The notes below the pieces were generated by a model, which was not told where the DNA came from, searched no databases, and saw nothing but the letters and a program-made list of their open reading frames with translations. Positions 8,892 to 16,750 of a stretch of 36,158 bases of DNA are shown here, piece by piece (the stretch's first letter is position 1; each line of letters opens with the position of its first letter). The stretch is from NCBI GenBank assembly GCA_030833205.1, contig JAURHS010000019.1, forward strand, positions 1 to 36,158. Direction: 5' to 3'. The stretch is from Prosthecobacter sp. (GTDB lineage Bacteria > Verrucomicrobiota > Verrucomicrobiia > Verrucomicrobiales > Verrucomicrobiaceae). A program made the translations under genes and the position numbers.

Positions 8892-8919
8892 ATTGTAGCC
8901 TTGTGCCCGCGGGCGGCAA
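8892..8919 (-). promoter_or_regulatory. Promoter of rseP
   Basis: On the minus strand TTGCCG (8919-8914), a 16-base spacer and TACAAT (8897-8892). The expected start near 8885 is only about 3 bases before ATG 8882, so the mRNA would be almost leaderless. The spacer consists partly of the 10-bp palindrome GCCCGCGGGC. Confidence 0.6.
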
Positions 8920-8965
8920 CCCCGGACATGGCAATTATGGCAGCCCCTATGGCGATCAGGCTTGC

Positions 8966-8996
8966 CCTGTGGGCACAGGTTCTGGCACACTTTGTG
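8966..8996. promoter_or_regulatory. Two adjacent inverted repeats between rseP and the response-regulator gene
   Basis: CCTGTG-GG-CACAGG (8966-8979, perfect 6-bp arms) is followed after 6 bases by CACA-CTT-TGTG (8986-8996, perfect 4-bp arms). Both use TGTG/CACA half-sites. The second overlaps a possible -35 element of the response-regulator promoter. Such a pair could be an operator, for example for autoregulation by the adjacent response regulator, though OmpR-family regulators more often bind direct repeats. Confidence 0.4.
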
Positions 8997-9020
8997 GCTC
9001 GGTGGTGTTAGCCCTGCGAT
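8992..9020 (+). promoter_or_regulatory. Possible promoter of the two-component operon
   Basis: TTGTGG (8992-8997), a 17-base spacer and TGCGAT (9015-9020). The start would fall at about the A of ATG 9027, giving a leaderless transcript. The -10 is a weak match. Confidence 0.35.
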
Positions 9021-9026
9021 TCGACC

Positions 9027-9704
9027 ATGTTTGTCTTGCTTGTTGAGGATGACCCGGAACTGGGTCGGCAGCTCTCCTCCTGGATCAAGGGGGAGGGACA
9101 CCGGTTGCATTGGCTTCGTTCAGGCACCGAGGCGTTGCAGTGGTTTGCGGATCAGCGATGTGACGCTGCCATTCTGGATGTTGGGCTTCCTGATCTCGAC
9201 GGTTTTGCGGTTGTCGAGGGAATCCGTCGCAGTGGGGTCGAGGTGCCGGTGCTCTTTCTGACGGCCAGGGCTGAGATCGCGGATCGCGTTCGTGGTCTTG
9301 CCGCCGGGGGCGATGACTATCTCACCAAGCCCTTTGCCTTTGAGGAGTTGATGGCAAGGCTGGAGGCCCTTGTTCGGCGCTCTCAAAGCAAGCAGCCTGG
9401 TGTGCGTCGCCTGGGTAACAGCACACTGGATCCGCTGCGGCGGCGGGTGATCTGCAGTCGTGAGGCCGTGGAGTTGCAGCCCCGCGAGTGGTCACTGCTT
9501 GAGGTCCTCATGCGCCACGAGGGCCGCATCGTGCCAAAGCCCTACTTGCTGGAGCAGGTCTGGGACATCCGCTTTGATCCCGGGACCAATGTGGTGGATG
9601 CGATGATCTGCCGCCTGAGGCGCAAGCTGGAGGTCTGTGGGAGCAACATCAAAATCGAAACCGTCCGCGGCAAGGGCTATGCCATTGAACAAACCCATCC
9701 GTGA
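9027..9704 (+). CDS. OmpR/PhoB-family response regulator
   Basis: DNA-binding response regulator of 225 residues. The receiver domain (about 1-115) has the acidic pocket LLVEDDPE, phospho-acceptor Asp51 (AAILDVGLPD), Thr79 (LFLTARA) and Lys101 (YLTKPF). The C-terminal winged helix (about 130-222) has the usual LQPREWSLLEVLMRHEGRIV, NVVDAMICRLRRKLE and ETVRGKGYAI. It is followed at once by its sensor kinase with a 26-base overlap. The closest general resemblance is to QseB/PmrA/TctD-like regulators, but the signal is unknown. Inverted repeats lie just upstream. Confidence 0.93.
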   Translation: MFVLLVEDDPELGRQLSSWIKGEGHRLHWLRSGTEALQWFADQRCDAAILDVGLPDLDGFAVVEGIRRSGVEVPVLFLTARAEIADRVRGLAAGGDDYLTKPFAFEELMARLEALVRRSQSKQPGVRRLGNSTLDPLRRRVICSREAVELQPREWSLLEVLMRHEGRIVPKPYLLEQVWDIRFDPGTNVVDAMICRLRRKLEVCGSNIKIETVRGKGYAIEQTHP

Positions 9705-10689
9705 GTGGTTGCCCTCCGCCTGGCGCCTGGGCCTGCTGCTGATGCTTGTGGCTTGGGCGGGTTGCGGTGCTCTTGGCGCTGCGGGACTGCCCGCAGAGTG
9801 GCTGTGGCGCGTGGCCTCTCTTTGTGCACTATTGATGGGGATTGCCGTGGTCTGGTATTGGCGGGTGGTGTTGGCGCCGATCAACGGCTTCACCGCTAGT
9901 GCCAAACGGCTGCACTCTCCCGAGGGCAATTCCCGCCTGCGTGCCCCTAGAGCCATCCCTGAATTGCGCAATCTTGCCAGTGTGGTCAATGCGGGGCTGG
10001 ATCAGGTGTTGGCCCTGACCAGAGAGCTGCAAAGCACCAATGATGAATTGGCGCACGAGCTGCGCACGCCCCTGGCCAGGGTGCGCGGGAATCTGGAGAT
10101 GATGCTGGACAAATCCGACAATCCACAGGCCAAGGATGCGGCGGCGCGCAGCCTCGAGGAAGTGGACCGCGCCACTCAGTTGGTGCAGAGCATCCTCACC
10201 ATTCGCGGGGGAGATCATGGGGCCCTGCGCTTGTTTCGGCAGGCCACGGCCATCCACCAGTTGCTGGCCACACTGGTGGAGTTGTACAGCCCAGCGGCAG
10301 AAGACCGCGGCCTGAGTCTGAAGATTCAGGATGGCCTGGATATGGTCTGGCAATTGGATCGCAGTCTCATCATGCAGGCCATTTCCAATCTGCTCGACAA
10401 CGCGCTGGCCTACACCCCGCGTGCGGGCAAGATCACACTTCGCTGGCAGGCCGAGGGCACCTCACTGGTGATTTTCGTCGAGGACACTGGCAGTGGGGTG
10501 CGCCCCGAGGAGATGGAGTGGATCTGGGAGCGTTATCATCGCGGCAGCTCAAGCGTGATTCGGCACCCTGGCATCGGACTTGGGCTGAGCCTCGTGCGGG
10601 CCATTGCCCACGCGCACGGGGGGTCGGCTGGGGTCACCAACCGTGTGACGGGCGGTGCGAGTTTTTGGATCAAGCTGCCGCAGCCCTAA
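9679..10689 (+). CDS. Sensor histidine kinase, membrane-bound
   Basis: Product of 336 residues from ATG 9679, which overlaps the response regulator by 26 bases. Two membrane segments (about 15-35 and 43-66) enclose only about 8-10 residues, so there is almost no periplasmic sensing domain; it may sense within the membrane or through a partner. A HAMP-like linker (about 62-115) leads to the H-box DELAHELRTPLARV with phospho-acceptor His126, the N-box QAISNLLDNALAYTP, G1 VEDTGSGV, an F-box-like EEMEWIWERYHRGSS and G2 GIGLGLSLV. The order is that of a classical HPK1-type kinase. It surely phosphorylates the regulator encoded before it. A T9 run without a stem follows the stop. Confidence 0.92.
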   Translation: MPLNKPIREWLPSAWRLGLLLMLVAWAGCGALGAAGLPAEWLWRVASLCALLMGIAVVWYWRVVLAPINGFTASAKRLHSPEGNSRLRAPRAIPELRNLASVVNAGLDQVLALTRELQSTNDELAHELRTPLARVRGNLEMMLDKSDNPQAKDAAARSLEEVDRATQLVQSILTIRGGDHGALRLFRQATAIHQLLATLVELYSPAAEDRGLSLKIQDGLDMVWQLDRSLIMQAISNLLDNALAYTPRAGKITLRWQAEGTSLVIFVEDTGSGVRPEEMEWIWERYHRGSSSVIRHPGIGLGLSLVRAIAHAHGGSAGVTNRVTGGASFWIKLPQP

Positions 10690-10770
10690 GCCCTGTTTTT
10701 TTTTACTCGCTAGGGTTGCAGGTTGGCCGGCTGTTGCTTAGACCTACCCCGACATGGACGCTTTTTTGCC

Positions 10771-11589
10771 TTGGGTCTCTGGGATCAGTTTGTTGAAGCC
10801 CTGCCGGTGGTCGCCGCCTTGGTGGTCATCGAGGGCCTGTTGTCAGTGGACAACGCCTTGGCAATTGCGGCGATGGCCTCCCATCTTCAGGATGCTGAGC
10901 GCCGTCGCGCCATGAACATCGGCTACATCGGTGCCTATGCCTTCCGGATTTTGGCGCTGCTGTTTGCCTCGGTGATCATTCACAACCACAGCATCATGTT
11001 CGTGGGAGCCTTGTACTTGGTGTGGCTGATGTGCGCCCACTTCAGCAGTCAGCGCGGGGCGGCGCCCGAAGAAGGAGAGGCGGTCAATGTGCACCAGCGC
11101 ACCTTCGGTGGCACCATTGTGATGATCTCGTTGATGGATCTGAGTCTGAGTGTGGACAATGTGGTCGCGGCGGTGGCGCTCAGTCCCAAGGATCTCTGGC
11201 CGGTTTATGTGGGGGTTACCATCGGCATCATCGCCTTGCGACTCGTGGCGGATGTGGCCCTGAAAATGATTCAGCGCTATCCCGTGCTTGAGCACACGGC
11301 CTTCATCCTGGTTGGCTATGTGGGTCTGTTGCTTCTGGCCGAGTTGCAGTTCCATGAGCTCTTCGAGGGTCTTGGACCCACGAAACTCAAGCTCATCAAG
11401 TTTGCGGGCATTGTCCTACTCATCGGGCTGACCCTTCTCTGGAGCAGCAAGGCCTGGGTGCGCAGCCTTCTCAATCCGGTTCTTCGACTGCTGTTGCTGC
11501 CGATGGAGCTGTTTGCCCTGCTGGTCGGTGCCGTGATCACTCTCCTGACTTGGCCCTTCAAGCGCGTGGCTTCGAGCCTGCGCCGCTAA
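10771..11589 (+). CDS. TerC/YkoY-family integral membrane protein (start uncertain)
   Basis: Multi-pass membrane protein of the TerC family, linked elsewhere to manganese export and tellurite resistance. The two family repeats each carry the acidic motif: EGLLSVDNALAIAAM near the N-terminus and DLSLSVDNVVAAVAL in the middle, with about seven to nine hydrophobic segments in total. No ATG opens the frame. TTG at 10771 is used here (272 residues); TTG at 10723 is another choice. The nearby ATG at 10754 is one frame off; one extra T in the T6 run at 10762-10767 would join it as MDAFFALGLWDQ, which looks like the natural N-terminus. The last codons overlap the convergent gene by 4 bases. A TAGGGT hexamer at 10711-10716 may be its -10. 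Confidence 0.8.
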   Translation: MGLWDQFVEALPVVAALVVIEGLLSVDNALAIAAMASHLQDAERRRAMNIGYIGAYAFRILALLFASVIIHNHSIMFVGALYLVWLMCAHFSSQRGAAPEEGEAVNVHQRTFGGTIVMISLMDLSLSVDNVVAAVALSPKDLWPVYVGVTIGIIALRLVADVALKMIQRYPVLEHTAFILVGYVGLLLLAELQFHELFEGLGPTKLKLIKFAGIVLLIGLTLLWSSKAWVRSLLNPVLRLLLLPMELFALLVGAVITLLTWPFKRVASSLRR

Positions 11590-12863
11590 CGCCACCAATT
11601 CGGCAGGTCAGGCATGGTCTGTTTGAGAATGGCGCGGATGGCCAGGCGCTCGGCGGCTGGCAGGTGCGCGCCTTGAACGGCGGGCTGCTGGGGTCGCAAT
11701 CCCTCGGCCATTCGGTAGTAGACCGCGTCCTTGAAAAGCTTGGGCAGCTCAAGCCAGGATTCCGTGTGCAGCATGAAGCTGGCGCGGTGCTTGAAAATGG
11801 ATTTGCGCAGGTCCAGATCGCGCAGGGAGCGACCATCGCTTGCGGCCTTGCGACGGGCCAGGAAATCCTGGCGGTAGATGCTGTCACCGACCACTCCCTC
11901 CGTAGGCAGGGCAGCCTCATCGGCAAACAGGATGTAGCGCGCCATGGCAAGGGCCAAGGCCTCGAATTGGGGCTTGGCTGAGGCGGGCAGGCGACCGCCC
12001 CCGTCATGGAGCCATTGGCGCACCTGGTACGCGGCCTGGAAGGCTCGGTTCTCAAAGCCGAGTTGGTGCTCGTGGATCAGATGTGGCAGGATGTCGCTGG
12101 TGGGCAGCAAGTGCTTGTTGATGTCCCACTGCTCGCCGGGTTTGGCGCTTTGAACCTCCCATTTGCCGCTGTCCTGCGGCAGACCAACGAGGTTGGCGTG
12201 GTGCTCGCGCAGATGGTGGTCACCAGTGAGGTGCCAGCCTCCAAAGCGGTTTTTCAACGGAATTTGATGGCCCTGCTCGTCGCGGCGGTAGGTCTCAAGA
12301 CTGGCGCCGCTGGGCATCGGCAACAGGGACTCGGCGATCAACCCCGGGATGCGTCCGGTGGCATGGCCCGCGTGGCAGTTGAAGCATTTGGTGGAGCGGG
12401 TCACTGCCGGGGGCGCGCCTCCAATGTCCAACCCTTCAAAGAGGTGGAAGATGGCGCCATGGGTGGGGTCCATGCTGATGACCTCCAACTTGCCGCCAGG
12501 CACATAACCCAAGTAGGTGTCCTCGTTGAAATAGAGGGCTCGTGGATTGCGCGGGTTGATGATCTCGCTCTGCAGCGAGCTGGCTGAAAAGACCAAGAGC
12601 TGCGAGGACTGGGGGATCTCCAGGGCGGCCAGCATGCTTCGCAGGTGGGCGTGGGGGCTTGTGGTGTCGATCTTCACCTCACCGGCGGCCATGGTCTTGA
12701 GCAACCGAGTCATGCGGTCGCGGGGCTGATGCTCGAGGTAGGAGTGCGGCGGTTCCCGAAAGTTGAGGGCAACTGTGCCCTGGCTCTCTGCTGCCCCCAC
12801 CTGGCCTGCGCAGGGCAAAAGTGCCAGCAGGGTCAGAATCAGAGTGGGGCGGGGATGGGGCAC
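11586..12863 (-). CDS. Exported protein with one c-type haem site, family unknown
   Basis: Product of 425 residues from GTG 12863. A Sec signal is clear (hydrophobic LILTLLALLPCAG, then GAA-like cleavage near 25). A single CxxCH motif, CFNCHAGHATG (Cys160, Cys163, His164), indicates covalent haem c attached in the periplasm. Around it are many His residues (HGAIFH, HLTGDHHLREHHA, LIHEHQLGFENRAFQ). The C-terminal half has conserved-looking LLHTESW-like and DLPNWW stretches with no family I can name. Proteins of this layout occur as conserved hypotheticals in Planctomycetes and Verrucomicrobia, to my recollection; a role as electron carrier or peroxidase-like enzyme is only inference. The gene is convergent with terC and its stop overlaps that stop by 4 bases. 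Confidence 0.8.
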   Translation of the reverse strand: MPHPRPTLILTLLALLPCAGQVGAAESQGTVALNFREPPHSYLEHQPRDRMTRLLKTMAAGEVKIDTTSPHAHLRSMLAALEIPQSSQLLVFSASSLQSEIINPRNPRALYFNEDTYLGYVPGGKLEVISMDPTHGAIFHLFEGLDIGGAPPAVTRSTKCFNCHAGHATGRIPGLIAESLLPMPSGASLETYRRDEQGHQIPLKNRFGGWHLTGDHHLREHHANLVGLPQDSGKWEVQSAKPGEQWDINKHLLPTSDILPHLIHEHQLGFENRAFQAAYQVRQWLHDGGGRLPASAKPQFEALALAMARYILFADEAALPTEGVVGDSIYRQDFLARRKAASDGRSLRDLDLRKSIFKHRASFMLHTESWLELPKLFKDAVYYRMAEGLRPQQPAVQGAHLPAAERLAIRAILKQTMPDLPNWWR

Positions 12864-12949
12864 GCAGTATATACGACGGCGAAGTGGGGGTGGTTTTCGA
12901 GGGTTTTGGGGCCAAGTGCTGCCAAAAAATTGGAAAAAAAAGGCTGGGC

Positions 12950-12976
12950 TTGCCCTTGATTCCCCGGCCCTAGGGT
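12950..12976 (+). promoter_or_regulatory. Possible promoter of the argBDF operon
   Basis: TTGCCC (12950-12955) and TAGGGT (12971-12976) with a short 15-base spacer; a one-base shift to CTTGCC gives 16. The same -10 hexamer occurs before the kinase gene at 20966. A start near 12983 leaves a leader of about 24 bases, C/T-rich and without Shine-Dalgarno. Confidence 0.4.
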
Positions 12977-13006
12977 AGCACCTTTGCCGCTTCCCCCCAT
13001 TTTTCC

Positions 13007-13864
13007 ATGAGCGATCTGTCCCTGCAGGCTCAAAAGGCCGCCGTTCTCCTCGAGGCTCTGCCCTTCATGCAGTCCTTTCGCGGCAGCACCTTTCTGATCA
13101 AGGTCGGCGGCAGCGCAATGGAGGAACCGGCGGTGGTCGAGCAGTTCCTCCGCGATGTGGTGTTTCTGGAGGCGGTGGGAATCAACCCCGTGATTGTACA
13201 CGGTGGCGGCAAGGCCATCTCCAAGGCCATGCAGGAGAGTGGTCTGGAGGCTCGCTTCATCAACGGCATGCGCGTCACCGACGAGGAGACGATCAAGATT
13301 GTCGAGGAGACCTTGGCGCGGGTGATCAATCCCGGCATTGTGCAGAACATCAACCAGCGCGGCGGCAAGGCTGTGGGCATTCCCGGAACCGAGGTGTTTG
13401 GCGGCAGGCGCATGGTTGGTGATTTGGGTTGGGTGGGCGAGGTGGAACATTGCCGCACGGGTTTGGTGCGGGCGGCGGTAGCCGGTGAGTTTGTGCCCGT
13501 GGTGTCTCCGGTGGCCCGCGACATCGCCACCGGCAAGACCCTCAATGTCAATGCCGATCTGGCAGCTTGTGCCTTGGCCACCGAGTTGAAGGCCGCAAAG
13601 CTGATTTTCCTCAGTGATGTGCGCGGCGTGATGCGCGATCCAAAGGACGATAGCACCCTGATCTCCACGCTCGATGAGGCTGCAATCTCAGACCTCAAGG
13701 CTCAGGGCGTGATTTCCGGCGGCATGATTCCCAAGGTGGACTCCTCGCTGGCCTCCCTGCGCGGCGGCGTCGGCAAGGTGCATCTCATTGATGGGCGCAT
13801 TCCCCATGCCCTGATTCTGGAAATCTTCACCCGCAGTGGCATCGGCACTGAGATCCACCTTTGA
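13007..13864 (+). CDS. argB: Acetylglutamate kinase
   Basis: Second step of arginine synthesis: ATP-dependent phosphorylation of N-acetylglutamate in the cytoplasm. The 285-residue product is of normal length. Amino-acid-kinase motifs are clear: FLIKVGGSAM (about 30-39), NPVIVHGGGKAISKAM (about 60-75), FINGMRVTDEETIKIVEE, NVNADLAACALATEL, LIFLSDVRGVM and ISGGMIPKVDSSLASLRGG near the C-terminus. The N-terminal helix before FRGSTFLIKVGG is of the kind present in arginine-sensitive hexameric enzymes, so feedback control by arginine is plausible. First gene of argB-argD-argF; its stop lies 5 bases before the argD ATG. Confidence 0.97.
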   Translation: MSDLSLQAQKAAVLLEALPFMQSFRGSTFLIKVGGSAMEEPAVVEQFLRDVVFLEAVGINPVIVHGGGKAISKAMQESGLEARFINGMRVTDEETIKIVEETLARVINPGIVQNINQRGGKAVGIPGTEVFGGRRMVGDLGWVGEVEHCRTGLVRAAVAGEFVPVVSPVARDIATGKTLNVNADLAACALATELKAAKLIFLSDVRGVMRDPKDDSTLISTLDEAAISDLKAQGVISGGMIPKVDSSLASLRGGVGKVHLIDGRIPHALILEIFTRSGIGTEIHL

Positions 13865-13869
13865 GCATC

Positions 13870-15126
13870 ATGCAAGGCCCCGAACATCATCAGTGGGTCA
13901 AGGACTTCGTTCTTGGCAATTATGGTCGCTACGACTTTTGGCCGGTTCGTGGCGAGGGTGCGCAGGTCTGGGATGAACAGGGCAGGCGTTGTCTGGACTT
14001 CGCTGGGGGCGTTGCGGTATGCCCGTTGGGACACTGTCCGCCGGCCGTGGTTGAGGCCATCAGTCAACAGGCAGCCACGCTCATTCATGTTTCCAATTGG
14101 TACAGCATCGGGCTGCAGGGTGAGCTGGCCAGGCTCATCGTGCAGGACCTGGTGCAGATCCCAGGCAAGTGTTTCTTCAGCAACAGCGGCGCGGAAGCCA
14201 ACGAGGGGCTGATCAAGTTGGCGCGACGGCATGGCCAAAACACGGGCGGGCGCTATGAGATCATCAGCTTCACGGGCTCCTTTCATGGTCGCACCTTCGG
14301 GGCAATGACCGCCACCGCTCAGGAGAAGATTCACGGCGGCTTTGGGCCCCTGCCGCCAGGCTTCGTGTACTGCCCCTTCAACGATGTGGCGGCATTGGAG
14401 GCTGCCATCACCCCCAACACGGCTGCCATTTTGCTTGAGCCCATCCAGGGCGAGAGCGGCGTCAATCCTGCCACTCCGGAGTTTTTGCGTGCCGCGCAGG
14501 CGCTTTGCCGCAGGCACAATCTCTTGCTTCTGCTCGATGAGGTGCAGTGCGGCTTCGGCCGCGCGGGTGAGATGATGGGCTGGCGGGCGATCCTCCCGGG
14601 CGATGAAATCCAACCTGACGCGATCAGTTGGGCGAAGGCCATCGGTAGTGGCTATCCGCTCGGCGCCTTTTGGGTCAATGACCGCAATGGGTTGCCGGCC
14701 CTACTAGGGCCTGGCACCCACGGCAGCACTTATGGAGGATCGCCGCTGGCCTGTGCTGCGGCCTTGGCAACCCTGCGCGAGATCGCAAGGCAGGATTGTT
14801 GCGGCAATGCGGTCAGGCAGGGGGCATTCATCGCGGAGGCTGTGCGATCCTGGAAGCATCCGCTGATCTCTGAGTTGAGGCAATTTGGTTTGTTCATTGG
14901 CTTCGAACTCAACGAGCAGGCCCTGCAACCGCTCTGCCATGGCAAGGCCGCGAGCATCATGCTGGCTGGTGAGTTGCTGCAGCGCGGTTTATTGGTCACA
15001 CCTGCCGGGCCGAAGGTCGTGCGCTGGCTTTCCCCACTCAACATCAGCCGCGAGCAAGCGCAGGAGGCCTTGGACATCATGCGCGCCCAACTCGACGCGC
15101 TGCAATCCCAACTGCAAGCATCATGA
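13870..15126 (+). CDS. argD: Acetylornithine aminotransferase
   Basis: Class-III PLP aminotransferase that makes N-acetylornithine from N-acetylglutamate semialdehyde. The product is 418 residues from ATG 13870; a TTG at 13861 overlapping the argB stop (TTGA) would add three. Motifs: LDFAGGVAVCPLGHCPPAVVE, FFSNSGAEANEGLIKLAR, SFTGSFHGRTFGAMTAT, AILLEPIQGESGVNPA, LLLDEVQCGFGRAG and the PLP-binding Lys256 in ISWAKAIGSGYPLGA, then GTHGSTYGGSPLACAAA. Middle gene of the arg operon; its stop overlaps the argF start as ATGA. Such enzymes often also act as succinyldiaminopimelate aminotransferase. Confidence 0.95.
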   Translation: MQGPEHHQWVKDFVLGNYGRYDFWPVRGEGAQVWDEQGRRCLDFAGGVAVCPLGHCPPAVVEAISQQAATLIHVSNWYSIGLQGELARLIVQDLVQIPGKCFFSNSGAEANEGLIKLARRHGQNTGGRYEIISFTGSFHGRTFGAMTATAQEKIHGGFGPLPPGFVYCPFNDVAALEAAITPNTAAILLEPIQGESGVNPATPEFLRAAQALCRRHNLLLLLDEVQCGFGRAGEMMGWRAILPGDEIQPDAISWAKAIGSGYPLGAFWVNDRNGLPALLGPGTHGSTYGGSPLACAAALATLREIARQDCCGNAVRQGAFIAEAVRSWKHPLISELRQFGLFIGFELNEQALQPLCHGKAASIMLAGELLQRGLLVTPAGPKVVRWLSPLNISREQAQEALDIMRAQLDALQSQLQAS

Positions 15127-16019
15127 AGCACTTTCTCTCCCTGGAACACAGTGACGCCGCCACCCTTGAGTCCATCCTCAAGCAAGCCGCCTTGTTCAAG
15201 CAGCAGCGCAGCCGCTGCCCGCAGGTGTTGGCCGGACAGCATTGGGCCTTGATCTTCGCCAAGTCCTCCACCCGCACCCGCGTCAGCTTTGAGGTGGGCA
15301 TCAGTGAGCTTGGCGGGCGCGTCATGTTTCTCTCCAGTGCCGACATTCAGCTGGGGCGCGGTGAGCCCATCGAGGACACGGCCCGCGTGCTTGGCCGCAT
15401 GGTGCATGGCGCGGTGATCCGCACCTTTGCGCAGCGCGATGTCGAGGTGTTTGCTGCCCAGTCCGGTATTCCCACCATCAACGCCCTGACCGACGATGAG
15501 CATCCCTGTCAGATTGTGGCGGACCTGCAGACCATCGCTGAGCGCCTTGGCAGCTGGCAGGGCAAGCGCGTCGCCTTTCTTGGCGATGGCGACTGCAATG
15601 TCGCTCGTTCATGGATCTGGGCCAGCGCGCACCTTGGCTTCGAGCTCAGCATTGGCGCGCCCCCTGCCTTCGCCCCCGCGGCCGACTTCATGCAACGGCT
15701 GCCCACCGGTACAGTGAAGATCAGCCATGATCCTCGCGAGGCGGTGGCTGGTGCCGATGTGGTCTACACCGATGTGTGGGTGAGCATGGGCAAGGAAGCG
15801 GAAAGCCAGGAGCGTCTCGAGGCGCTTGCGCCTTGGCAGGTGAATGCCGCCTTGATGCAGAACGCAAAGCCTGCTGCGCTGGTGATGCATTGTTTGCCGG
15901 CCTATCGCGGCAAGGAGATCAGTGCCGAGGTCCTTGAGGCCCACGCACCAGTGATTTTTGAGCAGGCGGAAAATCGTCTGCATGCGCAGAAGGCCATCAT
16001 GGCCCATTGCGTCTCCTGA
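15123..16019 (+). CDS. argF: Ornithine carbamoyltransferase
   Basis: Makes citrulline from ornithine and carbamoyl phosphate. The 298-residue product is a little shorter than the usual 305-335 but has every motif: carbamoyl-phosphate loop SSTRTR (48-53), HPCQ (127-130), the ornithine-specific DVWVSMG (217-223) and HCLPAYRG (256-263). The last confirms OTC over aspartate or acetylornithine transcarbamylase. Start ATG 15123 overlaps the argD stop by 4 bases. It converges on rnhB with 8 bases between the stops, so there is no room for a terminator here; a candidate lies beyond rnhB at 16672. argG and argH are not in the window. Confidence 0.96.
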   Translation: MKHFLSLEHSDAATLESILKQAALFKQQRSRCPQVLAGQHWALIFAKSSTRTRVSFEVGISELGGRVMFLSSADIQLGRGEPIEDTARVLGRMVHGAVIRTFAQRDVEVFAAQSGIPTINALTDDEHPCQIVADLQTIAERLGSWQGKRVAFLGDGDCNVARSWIWASAHLGFELSIGAPPAFAPAADFMQRLPTGTVKISHDPREAVAGADVVYTDVWVSMGKEAESQERLEALAPWQVNAALMQNAKPAALVMHCLPAYRGKEISAEVLEAHAPVIFEQAENRLHAQKAIMAHCVS

Positions 16020-16027
16020 GCGCAGGA

Positions 16028-16633
16028 TCAGAGCAGGGCCTTGACCGGTCCGAAGCTGCGGCGGTGCAGAGGGCAGGGGCCCAGTCGCCGCAGAGCCTCA
16101 AGGTGCATGGCAGTCGGGTAGCCTTTGTGAATCTCGAAGCCGTAGCCTGGGTGGGTTTGGGCCAGTTCGAGCATCAGGCGGTCGCGCCTGACCTTGGCAA
16201 TGATGCTGGCAGCGGCAATGCTGAAGCTCAGTGCGTCGCCCCCCACCAAGGCCACTTGGGGCAGGGGAAAGTCCCGCACGGGCTTGCCGTCAATGAGAAC
16301 GCAATCCGGCCTCGGGCTGATGGCCATGGCGCAGCGCCGCATTCCCTGCCAAGTGGCCTGCAGGATGTTGAGTTGATCAATCTCTTGGGCGCTGATGAGC
16401 TCAGCGTGCCAGTGCACATCTGGCCGCTGGGTGAGCTCCTCGTAGAGCCGCTCCCGTTTTTTCTCGCTCAGGGCCTTGCTGTCGTTGAGCAGGGGATGAT
16501 GAAAATCTGGGGGGAGGATCACCGCAGCCACGGACAGGGGGCCGGCCAGAGGGCCGCGACCAGCCTCATCAATGCCGGCCACAATGGGCATGCCAGCCTG
16601 GCGGGCCTTGGTTTCGTGATCCAGAGTGGGCAT
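16028..16633 (-). CDS. rnhB: Ribonuclease HII
   Basis: Cuts the RNA strand of RNA-DNA hybrids and starts removal of single ribonucleotides from DNA. The 201-residue product is typical. Motifs: VAGIDEAGRGPLAGPLSVAAV (Asp22, Glu23 metal ligands), LNDSKALSEKKRERLYEEL, VLIDGKPV (third acidic residue), SIAAASIIAKVRRDRLM and the C-terminal YGFEIHKGYPTAMH and HRRSFGPV. ATG 16633 gives a standard N-terminus; an internal ATG at MPIVAG is less likely. No Shine-Dalgarno. It lies alone on the minus strand between the arg operon and a ThuA gene. Confidence 0.95.
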   Translation of the reverse strand: MPTLDHETKARQAGMPIVAGIDEAGRGPLAGPLSVAAVILPPDFHHPLLNDSKALSEKKRERLYEELTQRPDVHWHAELISAQEIDQLNILQATWQGMRRCAMAISPRPDCVLIDGKPVRDFPLPQVALVGGDALSFSIAAASIIAKVRRDRLMLELAQTHPGYGFEIHKGYPTAMHLEALRRLGPCPLHRRSFGPVKALL

Positions 16634-16671
16634 GGCGGCATTCTGGGGGCAGGCGGGCTTTGTGGCAAGCG

Positions 16672-16703
16672 CCTGCCTTGGGCATGGCAGGTCTGTTTTT
16701 TTT
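16672..16703 (+). terminator. Candidate plus-strand terminator beyond rnhB
   Basis: CCTGCC (16672-16677), an 8-base loop, GGCAGG (16686-16691), then TCTG and a T8 run (16696-16703). The stem is short and the T run starts 4 bases after it. It may end transcripts from argBDF that read through rnhB in antisense, as no other stop signal is seen after argF. Confidence 0.4.
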
Positions 16704-16717
16704 CACAAAGCCTTGTG
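16704..16717. repeat. Short inverted repeat before the ThuA gene
   Basis: CACAA-AGCC-TTGTG, perfect 5-bp arms with a 4-base gap, between rnhB and the ThuA gene. Its left arm is part of TTTCACAAA, the same 9-mer that forms one arm of the palindrome before atpB. It could be a weak version of that operator or chance. Confidence 0.25.
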
Positions 16718-16750
16718 GCCAAGTCCCGGCCATCATGCACAATCAGGCCC

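Noticed and set aside
8905..8914. GCCCGCGGGC palindrome in the rseP promoter spacer
   Set aside because: Ten GC bases are expected often by chance in this DNA.
12866..12871. TATACT on the minus strand as -10 of the haem-protein gene
   Set aside because: It would start transcription inside the coding region (about 12859) and has no -35.
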